This document shows, piece after piece, positions 8,501 to 16,313 of a stretch of 64,000 nucleotides of DNA (its first letter is position 1; every line of letters begins with the position of its first letter). Made by a program: the position numbers and the translations under genes. The notes under the pieces are model-generated. The model worked only from the letters and a program-made list of their open reading frames with translations. It was not told the origin of the DNA and made no database searches. The DNA comes from CAZCQG01 sp964500775. Lineage in GTDB: Bacteria > Campylobacterota > Campylobacteria > Campylobacterales > CAZCQG01. The stretch spans positions 1 through 64,000 of the forward strand of contig CAZCQG010000002.1 in the NCBI GenBank assembly GCA_964500775.1, in the 5' to 3' direction.

Positions 8501-9403
8501 CTATTTGTTGTATTTTTCTATGATTTCTAGCGTCTTGATGCTGTCTTCAAAGCTCGCAAGATCGCCTATGTTGCCGTTTTTGACATACTCGATAAATGCC
8601 TTTAGCTCATTGCGCAAAGGCTCCCCTTTTTGGACAAAGCACCATCTGGAAAGATAAGAGCTATTTGTTTGATAAGAGGAATACTCCATAAGCTCTTGGC
8701 TCATAAGATCGGCTTCGTAATATGCTTCTTTGCACGCCACCTCAATTTTACGCCTTTTAAAAGGGGTGAGCCAGTTTGTGGTGATATTGCCCACCGTACC
8801 GTTTTGGAGCTGGAAAGTGAGTTCGGCGTTGTCTTCACTGTGGTTATGGATTTTTTTGGATTTGAGTATGTGCATATCGACAAACTCTTGGGCGCTTAGG
8901 TAGCGCACCAAATCGATGTCGTGCACGGAGAGATCGGTCAAGATTCCCACGTCTCCGATTCTCGGAGGGAAGGGACCTACCCTAGTGATACTGATAGAGT
9001 AGATCTCTTTACCGACTAGCTCTTTTTTGAGGGCGTTTACCACGGGGTTGAAACGCTCAACGTGACCGATGGCGACCTTGACCCCTTTTGCTTTTGCTAG
9101 GGAGAGAATCTCTTCACCGTCTTTGGCATTTGAAGCGATGGGTTTTTCGAGGAGAAAATCTATACCCCGCTCGATGAGGAGTTTTGCAGTCTCTAGGTGG
9201 AGCGGCGTAGGGACAGCGAGGATCGCGGCATCAAACTCTATGCTATCGCACATAGCATTTATGTCGGTAAAAAACGGCTCGCTAAAATTGCTCGACTGGT
9301 CTATCGCATCGCAAAGCGCTACGACTTCGACCGTATTTATAGATTTTAAAACTCTGTAGTGATTTTTGCCCATCACCCCTAGTCCGATAATTGCGATTCG
9401 CAT
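8501..9403 (-). CDS. Gfo/Idh/MocA-family NAD(P)-dependent sugar dehydrogenase
   Basis: 300 residues. The Rossmann N terminus IIGLGVMGKNHY binds NAD(P), the EKP motif (DFLLEKPIASN) supplies the catalytic lysine, and GHVERFNP belongs to the UDP-sugar dehydrogenase type (WlbA/WbpB-like). Its start overlaps the stop of the DegT-type aminotransferase gene by 1 bp. A 3-dehydrogenase and aminotransferase pair makes 3-amino UDP-sugars, here perhaps a 2,3-diamino sugar for lipid A or surface glycans. The substrate is not determined by sequence. Confidence 0.85.
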   Translation of the reverse strand: MRIAIIGLGVMGKNHYRVLKSINTVEVVALCDAIDQSSNFSEPFFTDINAMCDSIEFDAAILAVPTPLHLETAKLLIERGIDFLLEKPIASNAKDGEEILSLAKAKGVKVAIGHVERFNPVVNALKKELVGKEIYSISITRVGPFPPRIGDVGILTDLSVHDIDLVRYLSAQEFVDMHILKSKKIHNHSEDNAELTFQLQNGTVGNITTNWLTPFKRRKIEVACKEAYYEADLMSQELMEYSSYQTNSSYLSRWCFVQKGEPLRNELKAFIEYVKNGNIGDLASFEDSIKTLEIIEKYNK

Positions 9404-10497
9404 TAGAGGATTCCTTTGATCGTGTCACATACGTAGGTAAGGTCTTCTTTGGTGATAAAAGGGCTAAAGGGGAGGCTGATGACCCTAGCGGAGATCTCCT
9501 CACACACAGGGAAAAGCGAAGAATCGACGTTCATATACTTATATACTTCTTGTTTATAGAGCGGGATGGGATAGTGGATTGCCGTGGGGATTCTTTGCGC
9601 TGCCATTTTGGCGATAAATCCTTCCCTATCATCCACGAGAATCGTATATTGCGCATATGCACTTACGTTGTCCGCAGCGATATACGGCGTAGTGGTCACC
9701 CCTTTGAGTGCCTCATTGTAAAATTTAGCGACCTCTTGCCTTTTGGCGATTTCAGCATCGAAGTGTTTGAGCTTGACGCGAAGGATAGCGGCTTGGATGG
9801 CATCTAGTCTGCCGTTCATCCCGATATGGGAGTGGACGTAGCGAACGGTCTGACCGTGATTGAGGAGTATTTTGATACGTTCGGCGAGTTCGTCGCTGTT
9901 TGTAAACACCGCACCGCCGTCCCCATAACACCCTAAAGGTTTAGCAGGGAAAAAGCTCGTACATGCGACATCGCCGAAACTGCACGATTTTTTGCCGCCC
10001 TGCACCGCGCCGAAGCTCTGCGCCGCGTCTTCTATCACACGGAGGTTGTACTTTTTGGCGATGGATTCTACCGCCGCCATATTTGCGCATTGCCCGAAGA
10101 TTCCCACAGGCATGATCGCCTTGGTCTTTTGGGTGATCGCATCTTCTATCTTTTGCGGGTCGATATTATACGTCTCCCTGTCTATATCCACAAACACGGG
10201 CTCCGCCCCCACGGCATTTATCATCTCGGCAGTCGCGAAAAAGGTAAACGGAGTGGTGATAACCTCATCCCCCGCACCGATTCCAAGCGCACGCAAAGCT
10301 AGCTCGATAGCACTCGTACCGCTAGAGCATCCGATGGCGTGTTTCACCCCCACATACTCCGCCAACTCTTTCTGCAACCCGTCCACTTCGGGTCCCATGA
10401 TATAGCCGGAGCTATCCAACACACGTTTTATCGCTTCGTCGATCTCGTTTTTATACGCCTGATATTGCGTCTGCAAGTCAATAAAAGGGATTTTCAT
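9403..10497 (-). CDS. DegT/DnrJ/EryC1/StrS-family PLP-dependent sugar aminotransferase
   Basis: 364 residues. It has the family's PLP-binding features: GCSSGTSAIELAL, VIEDAAQSFGA with the Asp that contacts the PLP ring, and SFFPAKPLGCYGDGGA with the Schiff-base lysine. It transfers an amino group to a keto-UDP-sugar. Coupled by 1 bp to the downstream Gfo/Idh gene, it looks like a WbpB/WbpE- or GnnA/GnnB-type pair. The GnnA/GnnB type would make UDP-GlcNAc3N for N-linked lipid A acyl chains; lpxB 1.6 kb away fits but does not prove this. It is the first gene of the eight-gene operon. Confidence 0.88.
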   Translation of the reverse strand: MKIPFIDLQTQYQAYKNEIDEAIKRVLDSSGYIMGPEVDGLQKELAEYVGVKHAIGCSSGTSAIELALRALGIGAGDEVITTPFTFFATAEMINAVGAEPVFVDIDRETYNIDPQKIEDAITQKTKAIMPVGIFGQCANMAAVESIAKKYNLRVIEDAAQSFGAVQGGKKSCSFGDVACTSFFPAKPLGCYGDGGAVFTNSDELAERIKILLNHGQTVRYVHSHIGMNGRLDAIQAAILRVKLKHFDAEIAKRQEVAKFYNEALKGVTTTPYIAADNVSAYAQYTILVDDREGFIAKMAAQRIPTAIHYPIPLYKQEVYKYMNVDSSLFPVCEEISARVISLPFSPFITKEDLTYVCDTIKGIL

Positions 10498-10530
10498 TCT
10501 TCGCCTTGAATAAAGATAGATTTTTTGGAG

Positions 10531-10536
10531 ATTATA
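10531..10536 (-). promoter_or_regulatory. Candidate -10 box for the aminotransferase-hisG operon
   Basis: The minus strand reads TATAAT here, 34 bases before the aminotransferase ATG at 10497. It sits in an AT-rich stretch and has no good -35 box at 17 bp, which is normal for the housekeeping sigma factor of Campylobacterota. The eight downstream genes overlap or are spaced by at most about 17 bases, so one promoter here would be enough. Confidence 0.4.
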
Positions 10537-10594
10537 TTGTAAAAGACGTTAAGAGAGGATTATCTAGGAGGTTTTCAGATACTACATTCTTAGC

Positions 10595-10723
10595 TTAATA
10601 TTTCCATAGCATAATTACAGCTATCGAGCTCTCTTCTTTGGCTTCGGCGACTGCTTGGATAGCGATGCGCTCTAGGATTCTACGGGCTTTTTCTAGTATG
10701 AGTTTTTCAAGCCTCAACAACAT
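10595..10723 (-). CDS. Small ORF (42 aa), unknown function
   Basis: A short frame of 42 codons with an AAAGGAGT site directly ahead of the ATG. The ribosome site would better suit one of the TTG codons that follow. The product is a charged helix (LEKARRILERIA) ending in LWKY. It overlaps, in another frame, the end of the gap-interrupted frame at 10707, which suggests translational coupling. I do not recognise it, and it may be the tail of a degraded gene. Confidence 0.3.
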   Translation of the reverse strand: MLLRLEKLILEKARRILERIAIQAVAEAKEESSIAVIMLWKY

Positions 10724-10972
10724 ACTCCTTTCTGTTTTGTATGAGCCACGCGAACGCATCGGCGAAAGAGCCTNNNNNNNNNNNNNNNNNNNNNNNNNNN
10801 NNNNNNNNNNNNNNNNNNNNNNNNNNNNNNNNNNNNNNNNNNNNNNNNNNNNNNNNNNNNNNNNNNNNNNNNNGTCCGTCGCGGCGTATGTGGTGTAGCA
10901 TCCGAAATGGTATGGTGGAAGACCTACATTCGTAGGAAGTGATTTGACATCAAAAAAGCTTCTCGCCTCGCT
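10707..10972 (-). pseudogene. Reading frame interrupted by scaffold gap, unknown
   Basis: On the minus strand a stop-free stretch of 33 codons (10874-10972, containing PTNVGLPPYHFGCY) enters the 100-N gap. On the other side 21 codons ending GSFADAFAWLIQ...VEA run to a stop at 10707. Whether both belong to one frame cannot be known, because the gap length is unknown. The stretch upstream begins after two stops and has no clear start codon, so the gene is broken or its start lies in the gap. The product is not recognised. Confidence 0.25.
10774..10873. other. Scaffold gap of 100 N
   Basis: Exactly 100 N, the conventional size for a gap of unknown length. It lies inside an accessory patch that also holds a CRISPR relic and a transposase remnant, so a collapsed repeat or insertion sequence is a plausible cause. 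Gene content across it is not known. Confidence 0.98.
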
Positions 10973-11008
10973 TTATCAGGAGATGTATTTGGTTAGGTAA
11001 TTTTCAAA

Positions 11009-11287
11009 TCACAACCCTATCTTCACCTTCCCGCTTGCGTAGCTATGAATAAGTGAGCTGATGATAGTCTGATAAGGAATGCCTACTTCTAAGCTCTTAG
11101 ATTTCAATTTTGCAATATCTGCTTCGCTTATTCTAATATTGATATTTTTGGTTTTTGCGATGGTGTTTTTAGTGGCTTTTTTTATAGAGGACAACTCATC
11201 TTGTAGATTTGCTACGCTTCTATATTCACCGTTTTCCACGGCTTCTAAAATCTCTAGTTCGTCTTTTGTATATTTTGCCATTTTCAA
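11009..11287 (-). CDS. CopG/BrnA-like ribbon-helix-helix antitoxin
   Basis: 92 residues. The C-terminal half (NINIRISEADIAKLKSKS then GIPYQTIISSLIHSYASGK) has the CopG-type antitoxin pattern: a beta strand followed by two helices. It overlaps the upstream toxin-like gene by 4 bp and has the size and order of a type II module with the toxin first, as in BrnT/BrnA. It would neutralise the toxin and repress the pair's own promoter. The family is recognised by pattern, not by search. Confidence 0.75.
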   Translation of the reverse strand: MKMAKYTKDELEILEAVENGEYRSVANLQDELSSIKKATKNTIAKTKNINIRISEADIAKLKSKSLEVGIPYQTIISSLIHSYASGKVKIGL

Positions 11288-11553
11288 TCCTTTTTATACA
11301 TCTTTGTTAATTTTCTGCTTGGGATGATGTTTTTCAAAAAATACTTTTCATCATCTTTTACAAATGGGACATAATAGACATATACCCCGATTTGGACAAT
11401 AAACAATTTTTGGTTTGGATATTTTGTTTTGTTGTGGTGTTCGATTATATCCAAAACCTTGTTATTCTCAATGGCTTGAAGGAAATCCTCAAAGCCTACA
11501 CTCCGAGATTTTTTAATCTCTTCGTTTTTTTCTTCATTCCAATCAAAATACAT
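11284..11553 (-). CDS. BrnT-like (DUF497) toxin
   Basis: 89 residues. The N terminus FDWNEEKNEE resembles the F-x-W-D/N-x-x-K-N start of BrnT/DUF497 toxins, and the C-terminal IIPSRKLTKMYKK matches the family's I-S-A-R-K-A-T-x-x-E-R element. BrnT proteins are RelE-fold ribonucleases that block translation. It is the first gene of a two-gene module, with the antitoxin overlapping its stop. It sits next to a CRISPR relic in a low-GC accessory patch. Confidence 0.7.
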   Translation of the reverse strand: MYFDWNEEKNEEIKKSRSVGFEDFLQAIENNKVLDIIEHHNKTKYPNQKLFIVQIGVYVYYVPFVKDDEKYFLKNIIPSRKLTKMYKKD

Positions 11554-11621
11554 AAATTCTCCAAAATAAACATTCTATTACATTGTATATCATTTGTCAA
11601 TATTTTAAGTTTTTAGTAGTT

Positions 11622-11780
11622 TGTTTGACACCACAGTTTGGAGCTAATACAATTAGGTGCATATGCGGAACACCATCTTTTTTGTGCTTTAAATCCCACG
11701 ATTGGGAGCTAATACAAGTTTCAGACGGTTACGTTTCTAAGATAGTTCTTCCTTTAAATCCCACAATTGGGAGCTAATAC
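11622..11780 (-). CRISPR. CRISPR array relic: 3 repeats, 2 spacers
   Basis: Three copies of a 29-bp repeat recur at an exact 65-bp period: 11622-11650, 11687-11715 and 11752-11780. The two full copies differ at one base. The first keeps only the GGAGCTAATAC half well, as expected for a degenerate terminal repeat. The two spacers are both 36 bp (11651-11686, 11716-11751) and unrelated. The repeat contains a hairpin (TCCCA-CAAT-TGGGA). Degeneracy at the low-coordinate end puts the leader at higher coordinates, so the array reads on the minus strand. The leader side is replaced by an IS3-type remnant 4 bases beyond the last repeat. No cas genes are in the window. Confidence 0.82.
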
Positions 11781-11784
11781 CAAA

Positions 11785-12027
11785 TGATCCGTCAACCCTT
11801 TTTGGTACAAAAGGTTCTCACAATCCCCAAATATTTCAAGCAGCCTTTGATTTCTCATCAAGCCACCACCTAATCTCTGCCTCCATCGGCGATAAATAAT
11901 CGTTGTACGAGTGCATTCTCTTTGTATTATAAAATGCGATGTATTCGGATATTGCTCTTTTTGCCTCCTCTTTGGTTTGGAACCTCATATGATGGGCTAG
12001 TTCAGTCTTTAGCGTATGAAAAAAGCT
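11785..12027 (-). mobile_element. IS3-family insertion sequence remnant (C-terminal transposase piece)
   Basis: The minus strand encodes the last ~63 codons of an IS3-type transposase (stop at 11836-11838). It includes SFFHTLKTEL, IAFYNTKRMH and YLSPMEAE, which are the end of the DDE integrase core and its tail. The frame is cut just before SFFHTLK by a stop at 12028-12030, so most of the gene is missing. A TGATCCGTCAACC end begins at 11785, four bases past the last CRISPR repeat, and is a plausible IS terminus starting with TG. The element cannot be active. Confidence 0.82.
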
Positions 12028-12097
12028 CTACCCTCAAGGAGCACAATTTATTATAGATGAAAGTTTATTTATTTACAAAGAAGATGAAACGCGTAAG

Positions 12098-13126
12098 TTA
12101 CAAAGAAATAATCTCCGCCGCTCTTTTACTACACCCCTGCCCTAGTATCTTGCGTAGTTTAAAAACCTTTTGCAAAAAGGCTTCTTTGTCGTAAGTGCGG
12201 TAGGATTCTAGGAGTTTTTCTACCGTGCAGTTTTCTTGGTAGAGCTCGGGGTGGAGAGCGCCTGCTCCTGCATCATCCAATATGAGATTGGCGAGACCTA
12301 CGTATTTGAGCTTGACAAAAAGGCTGGCGATTTTATAGTCGAACGTTCTAGCTTTGTAGACGAGGATGAATGGAGTGCCGATGAGAGAGCACTCTAGCGT
12401 CGCCGTGCCGCTGCACACAAAGGCGAATTCCGATTCGGCGAGGAGTTTTTGGGTATCGTGCTCCACTTCAAACCCGCTTACGTCGCCGTATATTTCTGCG
12501 ATCTTGTCGGCGTAAAACGGAGGGATGCTCAAAACTGCTTGTTTGTCGATTCTCGTGCGCAGTTCGCGGTATATGGGCATGAGGCGCTTTATCTCACTTC
12601 TGCGACTGCCGGGGAGGAAGGCGACTTTGCCGCTGGCGCTAAGCGTATCTTTAAAGGTACTTATCTCGTCTATTAGCGGGTGACCGACGTAGTTTGGATT
12701 TTTATAGTACGCAGCGTCAAATGGGACGATAGAGATGAGTTTGTCGCACAGCGCGTTTATCTTTTTGGCACGCCACGGTTTCCATGCCCACACTTGCGGG
12801 AGGATGTAGTAGATGATCTCTTTTTGGGGGTCGAGTTTTTTTATCGCTTCGGCTAGCGGGATATTGAATGACGAAGAATCCATCAAAAGCACCTTGTCGC
12901 ACGCTAAGGCTTCCTGCGCCATTGCCTTCAATGCCTTTTTGAAAAAGCGTATCTTTTTAAACACGTCCACGAAACCCATCACCGAAAAATCGCTCACGTC
13001 ATAGAGATTTTCGCCGCCGAGATTCTTATCGTATGTGCCGCGGAGTTCTACGTTTGGGAGGTGTTTGAGCAGCTCTTTGAGGTGGACGTTGGAGGAGGGC
13101 TCAAGAGCCGAGATCAATATCTTCAT
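12098..13126 (-). CDS. lpxB: Lipid-A-disaccharide synthase
   Basis: 342 residues, shorter than E. coli LpxB (382) but usual for Campylobacterota. The N terminus ILISALEPSSNVHLKELL, the IYYILPQVWAWKPWR motif, FLPGSRRSEI and CSGTATLE are LpxB hallmarks. It joins UDP-2,3-diacylglucosamine and lipid X to make the lipid A disaccharide at the inner membrane. It is the last gene of the long hydrogenase/hyp run and overlaps the upstream coiled-coil gene by 26 bp. Confidence 0.95.
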   Translation of the reverse strand: MKILISALEPSSNVHLKELLKHLPNVELRGTYDKNLGGENLYDVSDFSVMGFVDVFKKIRFFKKALKAMAQEALACDKVLLMDSSSFNIPLAEAIKKLDPQKEIIYYILPQVWAWKPWRAKKINALCDKLISIVPFDAAYYKNPNYVGHPLIDEISTFKDTLSASGKVAFLPGSRRSEIKRLMPIYRELRTRIDKQAVLSIPPFYADKIAEIYGDVSGFEVEHDTQKLLAESEFAFVCSGTATLECSLIGTPFILVYKARTFDYKIASLFVKLKYVGLANLILDDAGAGALHPELYQENCTVEKLLESYRTYDKEAFLQKVFKLRKILGQGCSKRAAEIISL

Positions 13127-13643
13127 AGCGGCTAAGTCTTGCGTTTTCTTGTTTGAGATCGCGGTTTTCTACGCTAAGCTTAGCGTTTTCGAGTTCGAGT
13201 TCGAGGATTCTGGATTTTGAGTGGGAGTGGTCTTCTTGTGTGTGGGCGGTAGCATTATTTTGCTCCAGCACCGCTTCGCTTAGCTTCTTGACACTTTTGT
13301 AAGAGTAGAGCTTTTTGGTGGGTTTGAGTAGCCTCTTTTCCCCATCTAGATAGACTTCCACCTCTTTGAGATACGGGGGCATGGTGATGTCATTCTCGCC
13401 TTCATCGTGTTCATTTATGAGTTCTTTAGCATTTTCGAGTTTGCGTAGCTCCTCTTTTTTTTGGTTGATCTCTTTTTTGATGTCGAGGAGTTCTGATTCT
13501 AGCGCTATTTTTTCTTTGATGAAGCGCTCTTTTTGCTCTTTGAGTCTGCCGCGCTCCTCTTCAAATTTTTCAAAGAATCGGTACAGATTCTTGACGTCCT
13601 CTTCTTGGGCTAGATTCCTATAGATTTCTAGATCTTCGCTCAT
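13101..13643 (-). CDS. Coiled-coil protein of unknown function
   Basis: 180 residues. Residues about 25-80 (E/K-rich) and 148-175 are heptad coiled coils that flank a short globular stretch (MPPYLKEVEVYLDG). It has no signal peptide or membrane segment. Its start overlaps the hypA stop by 4 bp and its end overlaps lpxB by 26 bp, so it is translated as part of the operon. The family is not recognised. It need not act in hydrogenase maturation, since it also neighbours lpxB. Confidence 0.7.
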   Translation of the reverse strand: MSEDLEIYRNLAQEEDVKNLYRFFEKFEEERGRLKEQKERFIKEKIALESELLDIKKEINQKKEELRKLENAKELINEHDEGENDITMPPYLKEVEVYLDGEKRLLKPTKKLYSYKSVKKLSEAVLEQNNATAHTQEDHSHSKSRILELELENAKLSVENRDLKQENARLSRYEDIDLGS

Positions 13644-13981
13644 TCCATCTCCAAGCTCATAAGGTGCATCTCTTCGCCGCTAATGATGCTATACTCCTCG
13701 CTCCCGCATTTCGGACAGAGGTATTCGTAGCCTTGCGGCGTGTATTGATGCCCACATTTTTGACATTGTAGCACTATCTCTTTTATCTCCACCACTAGTT
13801 CGGATTCTTTGGTGATTCCTTCTTCTTTAAACGTATCAAACGCCGATTTGAGGAGTACGGGCTCTACTCCGCTTAGCTTGCCGATAGCGATGTTTATTTT
13901 GATGATCTTGGTGGCGTTGTTTTGTCTGGCGTTTTCTTCGCAGAGCTCGATGAGGGAGCTGACTATTGAGTATTCGTGCAT
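13640..13981 (-). CDS. hypA: Hydrogenase nickel-insertion protein HypA
   Basis: 113 residues when started at the ATG at 13981, which has AGGAG upstream and gives the invariant MHEYS start with the nickel ligand His2. A longer in-frame start at 14029 would bury that residue and overlap hypE. The zinc site is CQKCGHQ...CPKCGSE. HypA hands Ni to the hydrogenase large subunit together with HypB. It follows hypE by 7 bases. Confidence 0.95.
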   Translation of the reverse strand: MHEYSIVSSLIELCEENARQNNATKIIKINIAIGKLSGVEPVLLKSAFDTFKEEGITKESELVVEIKEIVLQCQKCGHQYTPQGYEYLCPKCGSEEYSIISGEEMHLMSLEME

Positions 13982-13988
13982 AATTCTC

Positions 13989-14990
13989 CTAGCAGATTCG
14001 CGGCAGTAGTTCGCCGCTGGGGGCATCAAGGTAGCGTTTGGTACCCCATGCGGATTCTAGTATCACTTTGTTGTTGCCGCTCTCTTCTATTACCTCGCCT
14101 ACTATCGCGGCATCTTTGGTAATGTCGATTTTGCGGAGCACCTCTAGTGCTTTTGGTGCTTCCTCTTTAGGGAGGGCGAGGACAAACATCCCTTCGTTCG
14201 CCAAAAAGTACGGCTCAAATCCTAAAAGCTCACAGATTCCTTTTACTTCGGGTTTTTGCACGATATTGGATTCTTTGATGAGTATATCGACGTTTGAGCT
14301 GCCGCACCATTCATTGAGCACCGCGGATACACCGCCTCTAGTAGCATCACGCAGAGCTTTTATATTTATCCCCGCTTCTACGAGGGCACGCACGGGATTC
14401 CAAAGGTTGCCGCAGTCGCTTTTGAGATCTGATTCTAATGCGATTCCTTCGCGTTGGGAGTAGATGGTCGCGCCGTGATTCCCTATCGAGGCGCTAAAGA
14501 TAATAACATCTCCTTTGGCGAGATTGTGGGCGGAGATGCCCGATTTTTTTATCGCGCCGATTCCTGCGGTATTGATGTATATCTTGTCCGCCGCCCCTTT
14601 ACCCACGACCTTTGTGTCGCCCGTGACGATAGCGATCCCTATCTCGCGCGCCGCCTCTCCCATCGAGACGGCGATTTTTTGGAGCAAATCGGTATCAAAA
14701 CCCTCTTCGATGATAAAAGCGCAACTCATATATTTAGGCTCCGCTCCCATCATCGCTAAATCATTGCTCGTGCCGTATACGGCGAGTTTACCTATATCAC
14801 CCCCCGGAAAAAACAGCGGCGAGACCACGAAGCTATCGGTGCTAAACGCTATATTTGAGAAGCCCTCCAAGGAAGCGGCATCTTCATCTTTCAAAAGAGG
14901 ATTTGCAAACTCTTTGAAAAAAATCTCCCTTATTAGATGCTGATTCTCCACTCCGCCGTTGCCGTGAGAAAGTTGTATTTGCTTAGTCAA
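13989..14990 (-). CDS. hypE: Hydrogenase maturation protein HypE (carbamoyl dehydratase)
   Basis: 333 residues with a PurM/ThiL-like fold. It begins with LSHGNGG and ends with the universal PRIC C terminus, whose cysteine receives the carbamoyl group from HypF and is dehydrated with ATP to a thiocyanate, the source of the CN ligands on the active-site iron. GDTKVVGKG and ATRGGVSAVLNE are conserved. It overlaps the Bfd-like gene by 8 bp. Confidence 0.97.
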   Translation of the reverse strand: MTKQIQLSHGNGGVENQHLIREIFFKEFANPLLKDEDAASLEGFSNIAFSTDSFVVSPLFFPGGDIGKLAVYGTSNDLAMMGAEPKYMSCAFIIEEGFDTDLLQKIAVSMGEAAREIGIAIVTGDTKVVGKGAADKIYINTAGIGAIKKSGISAHNLAKGDVIIFSASIGNHGATIYSQREGIALESDLKSDCGNLWNPVRALVEAGINIKALRDATRGGVSAVLNEWCGSSNVDILIKESNIVQKPEVKGICELLGFEPYFLANEGMFVLALPKEEAPKALEVLRKIDITKDAAIVGEVIEESGNNKVILESAWGTKRYLDAPSGELLPRIC

Positions 14991-15192
14991 GGAAATCCTC
15001 TTTGATGTGATATTTTCTGCGGCTATTTGGGTCGTCTTGTACGCTTTTGCACCGTCGACACGCTAGACCCGCATCCGTTTTTTCGGAGATACACGCTACG
15101 TCTTTACACCCTTTTTTTATTGCGTCCATTATCTCCCCCGCGGTCACTTTTGTACACTCGCAGACGATAGTCTCTCTATCGATCTCTCTCAT
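14983..15192 (-). CDS. Bfd/NirB-like (2Fe-2S)-binding small protein
   Basis: 69 residues. The cysteine pattern C11-x-C13...C45-x2-C48 is that of the bacterioferritin-associated ferredoxin (Bfd)/NifU-middle fold, and C29 and C34 are extra. It probably holds one [2Fe-2S] cluster. It is coupled to hypD (4-bp overlap) and hypE (8-bp overlap), so a role in maturation is likely, for instance giving electrons or cluster to the HypC-HypD iron scaffold. That role is inference; the cluster motif is visible. Confidence 0.8.
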   Translation of the reverse strand: MREIDRETIVCECTKVTAGEIMDAIKKGCKDVACISEKTDAGLACRRCKSVQDDPNSRRKYHIKEDFLD

Positions 15193-16313
15193 ATAAAATT
15201 TCCGTATTTATAGTACGCCGCGCATGCCCCTTCGCTACTCACCATACAGCTTCCTAGGGGGTTTTGCGGGGTGCATAGTTTTCTAAAAATCTTGCAGTCA
15301 TCAGGCTTCGCCAATCCTTTCAATATCTCGCCGCAAAGGCAGAGTTTATGCTCCTCGGCTGCCTCTTTAGGGAGGATGGCTTGATACCGTATTTCGGCAT
15401 CTAGATGGGCGTACTCGTCTTTGAGTCGCAATGCAGAATCCTTGATCACCCCCAGTCCGCGCCATTGAAAATCACACTTAGTAAAGTACTTTTCCATAAG
15501 TGCTTGGGCTTTTAGATTCCCCTCCATGCTCACACTTCGGGTGTACTGTATCTCTAGCTTCGCTTCGCCTCGTATCATCTGCTCGACTATCATCTTCACC
15601 CCCGCTAGCACATCCACGGGTTCAAATCCCGACACCGCTATAGGGGTGCGGTATTTCTCCACTATCGGGGCATAGATCTTCGCCCCCGTGATGACACTCA
15701 CGTGACTAGGGCCGATAAAGGCATCTATTTGCGCCCTTCCGTCGTCCATGATCGCCTCTACGGGTTCGGGGACGACGACGTGGTTGACGTGATAGAGGAG
15801 ATTTTCCACACCCTCTTTTTGCGCCTGTTCGATGAGGGCAGCGGTCATAGGCGTTGTCGTTTCAAAACCTATGGCGAAATAGATGACGCTCTTATCGGGG
15901 TTCTCTTTGGCGATTTTTAAAGAATCTAGCGGTGAATAAGCATACCGCACATCCGCCCCCTTGCTTCGTGCATCCTGCAAAGAGCCGTTACTACCGGGAA
16001 CTTTTATCATATCGCCTAATGTCACGAGTATCACGTTTGGTTGCAAACTTAACGCATAGGCGTGGTCGATGCGGTTTTTGGGCATCACGCATACGGGACA
16101 TCCGGGACCATGGATAAATTCTATATTTTCGGGAAGGAGCTGATTGATGCCGTATTTCATAATAGTATGAGTGTGTCCGCCGCATACCTCCATGATTTTG
16201 ATAGGCTTGGGAAGCTGTTTGGCTAGCGCCTTGATCTCTTTAGAGAGCGCTAAAATCGTCCCTTTGTCACGGAAAGAATCTACATACTCGCTAAAACTTA
16301 GCTCGCTACTCAT
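15189..16313 (-). CDS. hypD: Hydrogenase maturation protein HypD
   Basis: 374 residues. Motifs: CGGHTHTIMKYG, HGPGCPVCVMP and GFETTTP, plus a C-terminal cysteine cluster for the [4Fe-4S] centre (CLCGEIL...CKIF...C). With HypC it forms the scaffold on which Fe(CN)2CO is assembled. It overlaps hypC by 4 bp and the ferredoxin gene by 4 bp. Confidence 0.97.
   Translation of the reverse strand: MSSELSFSEYVDSFRDKGTILALSKEIKALAKQLPKPIKIMEVCGGHTHTIMKYGINQLLPENIEFIHGPGCPVCVMPKNRIDHAYALSLQPNVILVTLGDMIKVPGSNGSLQDARSKGADVRYAYSPLDSLKIAKENPDKSVIYFAIGFETTTPMTAALIEQAQKEGVENLLYHVNHVVVPEPVEAIMDDGRAQIDAFIGPSHVSVITGAKIYAPIVEKYRTPIAVSGFEPVDVLAGVKMIVEQMIRGEAKLEIQYTRSVSMEGNLKAQALMEKYFTKCDFQWRGLGVIKDSALRLKDEYAHLDAEIRYQAILPKEAAEEHKLCLCGEILKGLAKPDDCKIFRKLCTPQNPLGSCMVSSEGACAAYYKYGNFI

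Noticed and set aside
11622..11780. A functional CRISPR-Cas system
   Set aside because: Only three repeats remain, the leader side is replaced by a transposase fragment, and no cas gene is present in the 64 kb.
11785..12027. Active insertion sequence
   Set aside because: Only the last ~63 codons of the transposase remain and the upstream end is missing, so it cannot transpose.
13982..14029. Longer start for hypA
   Set aside because: It would place 16 residues before the invariant MHEYS nickel-binding start, overlap hypE and lack a ribosome site.
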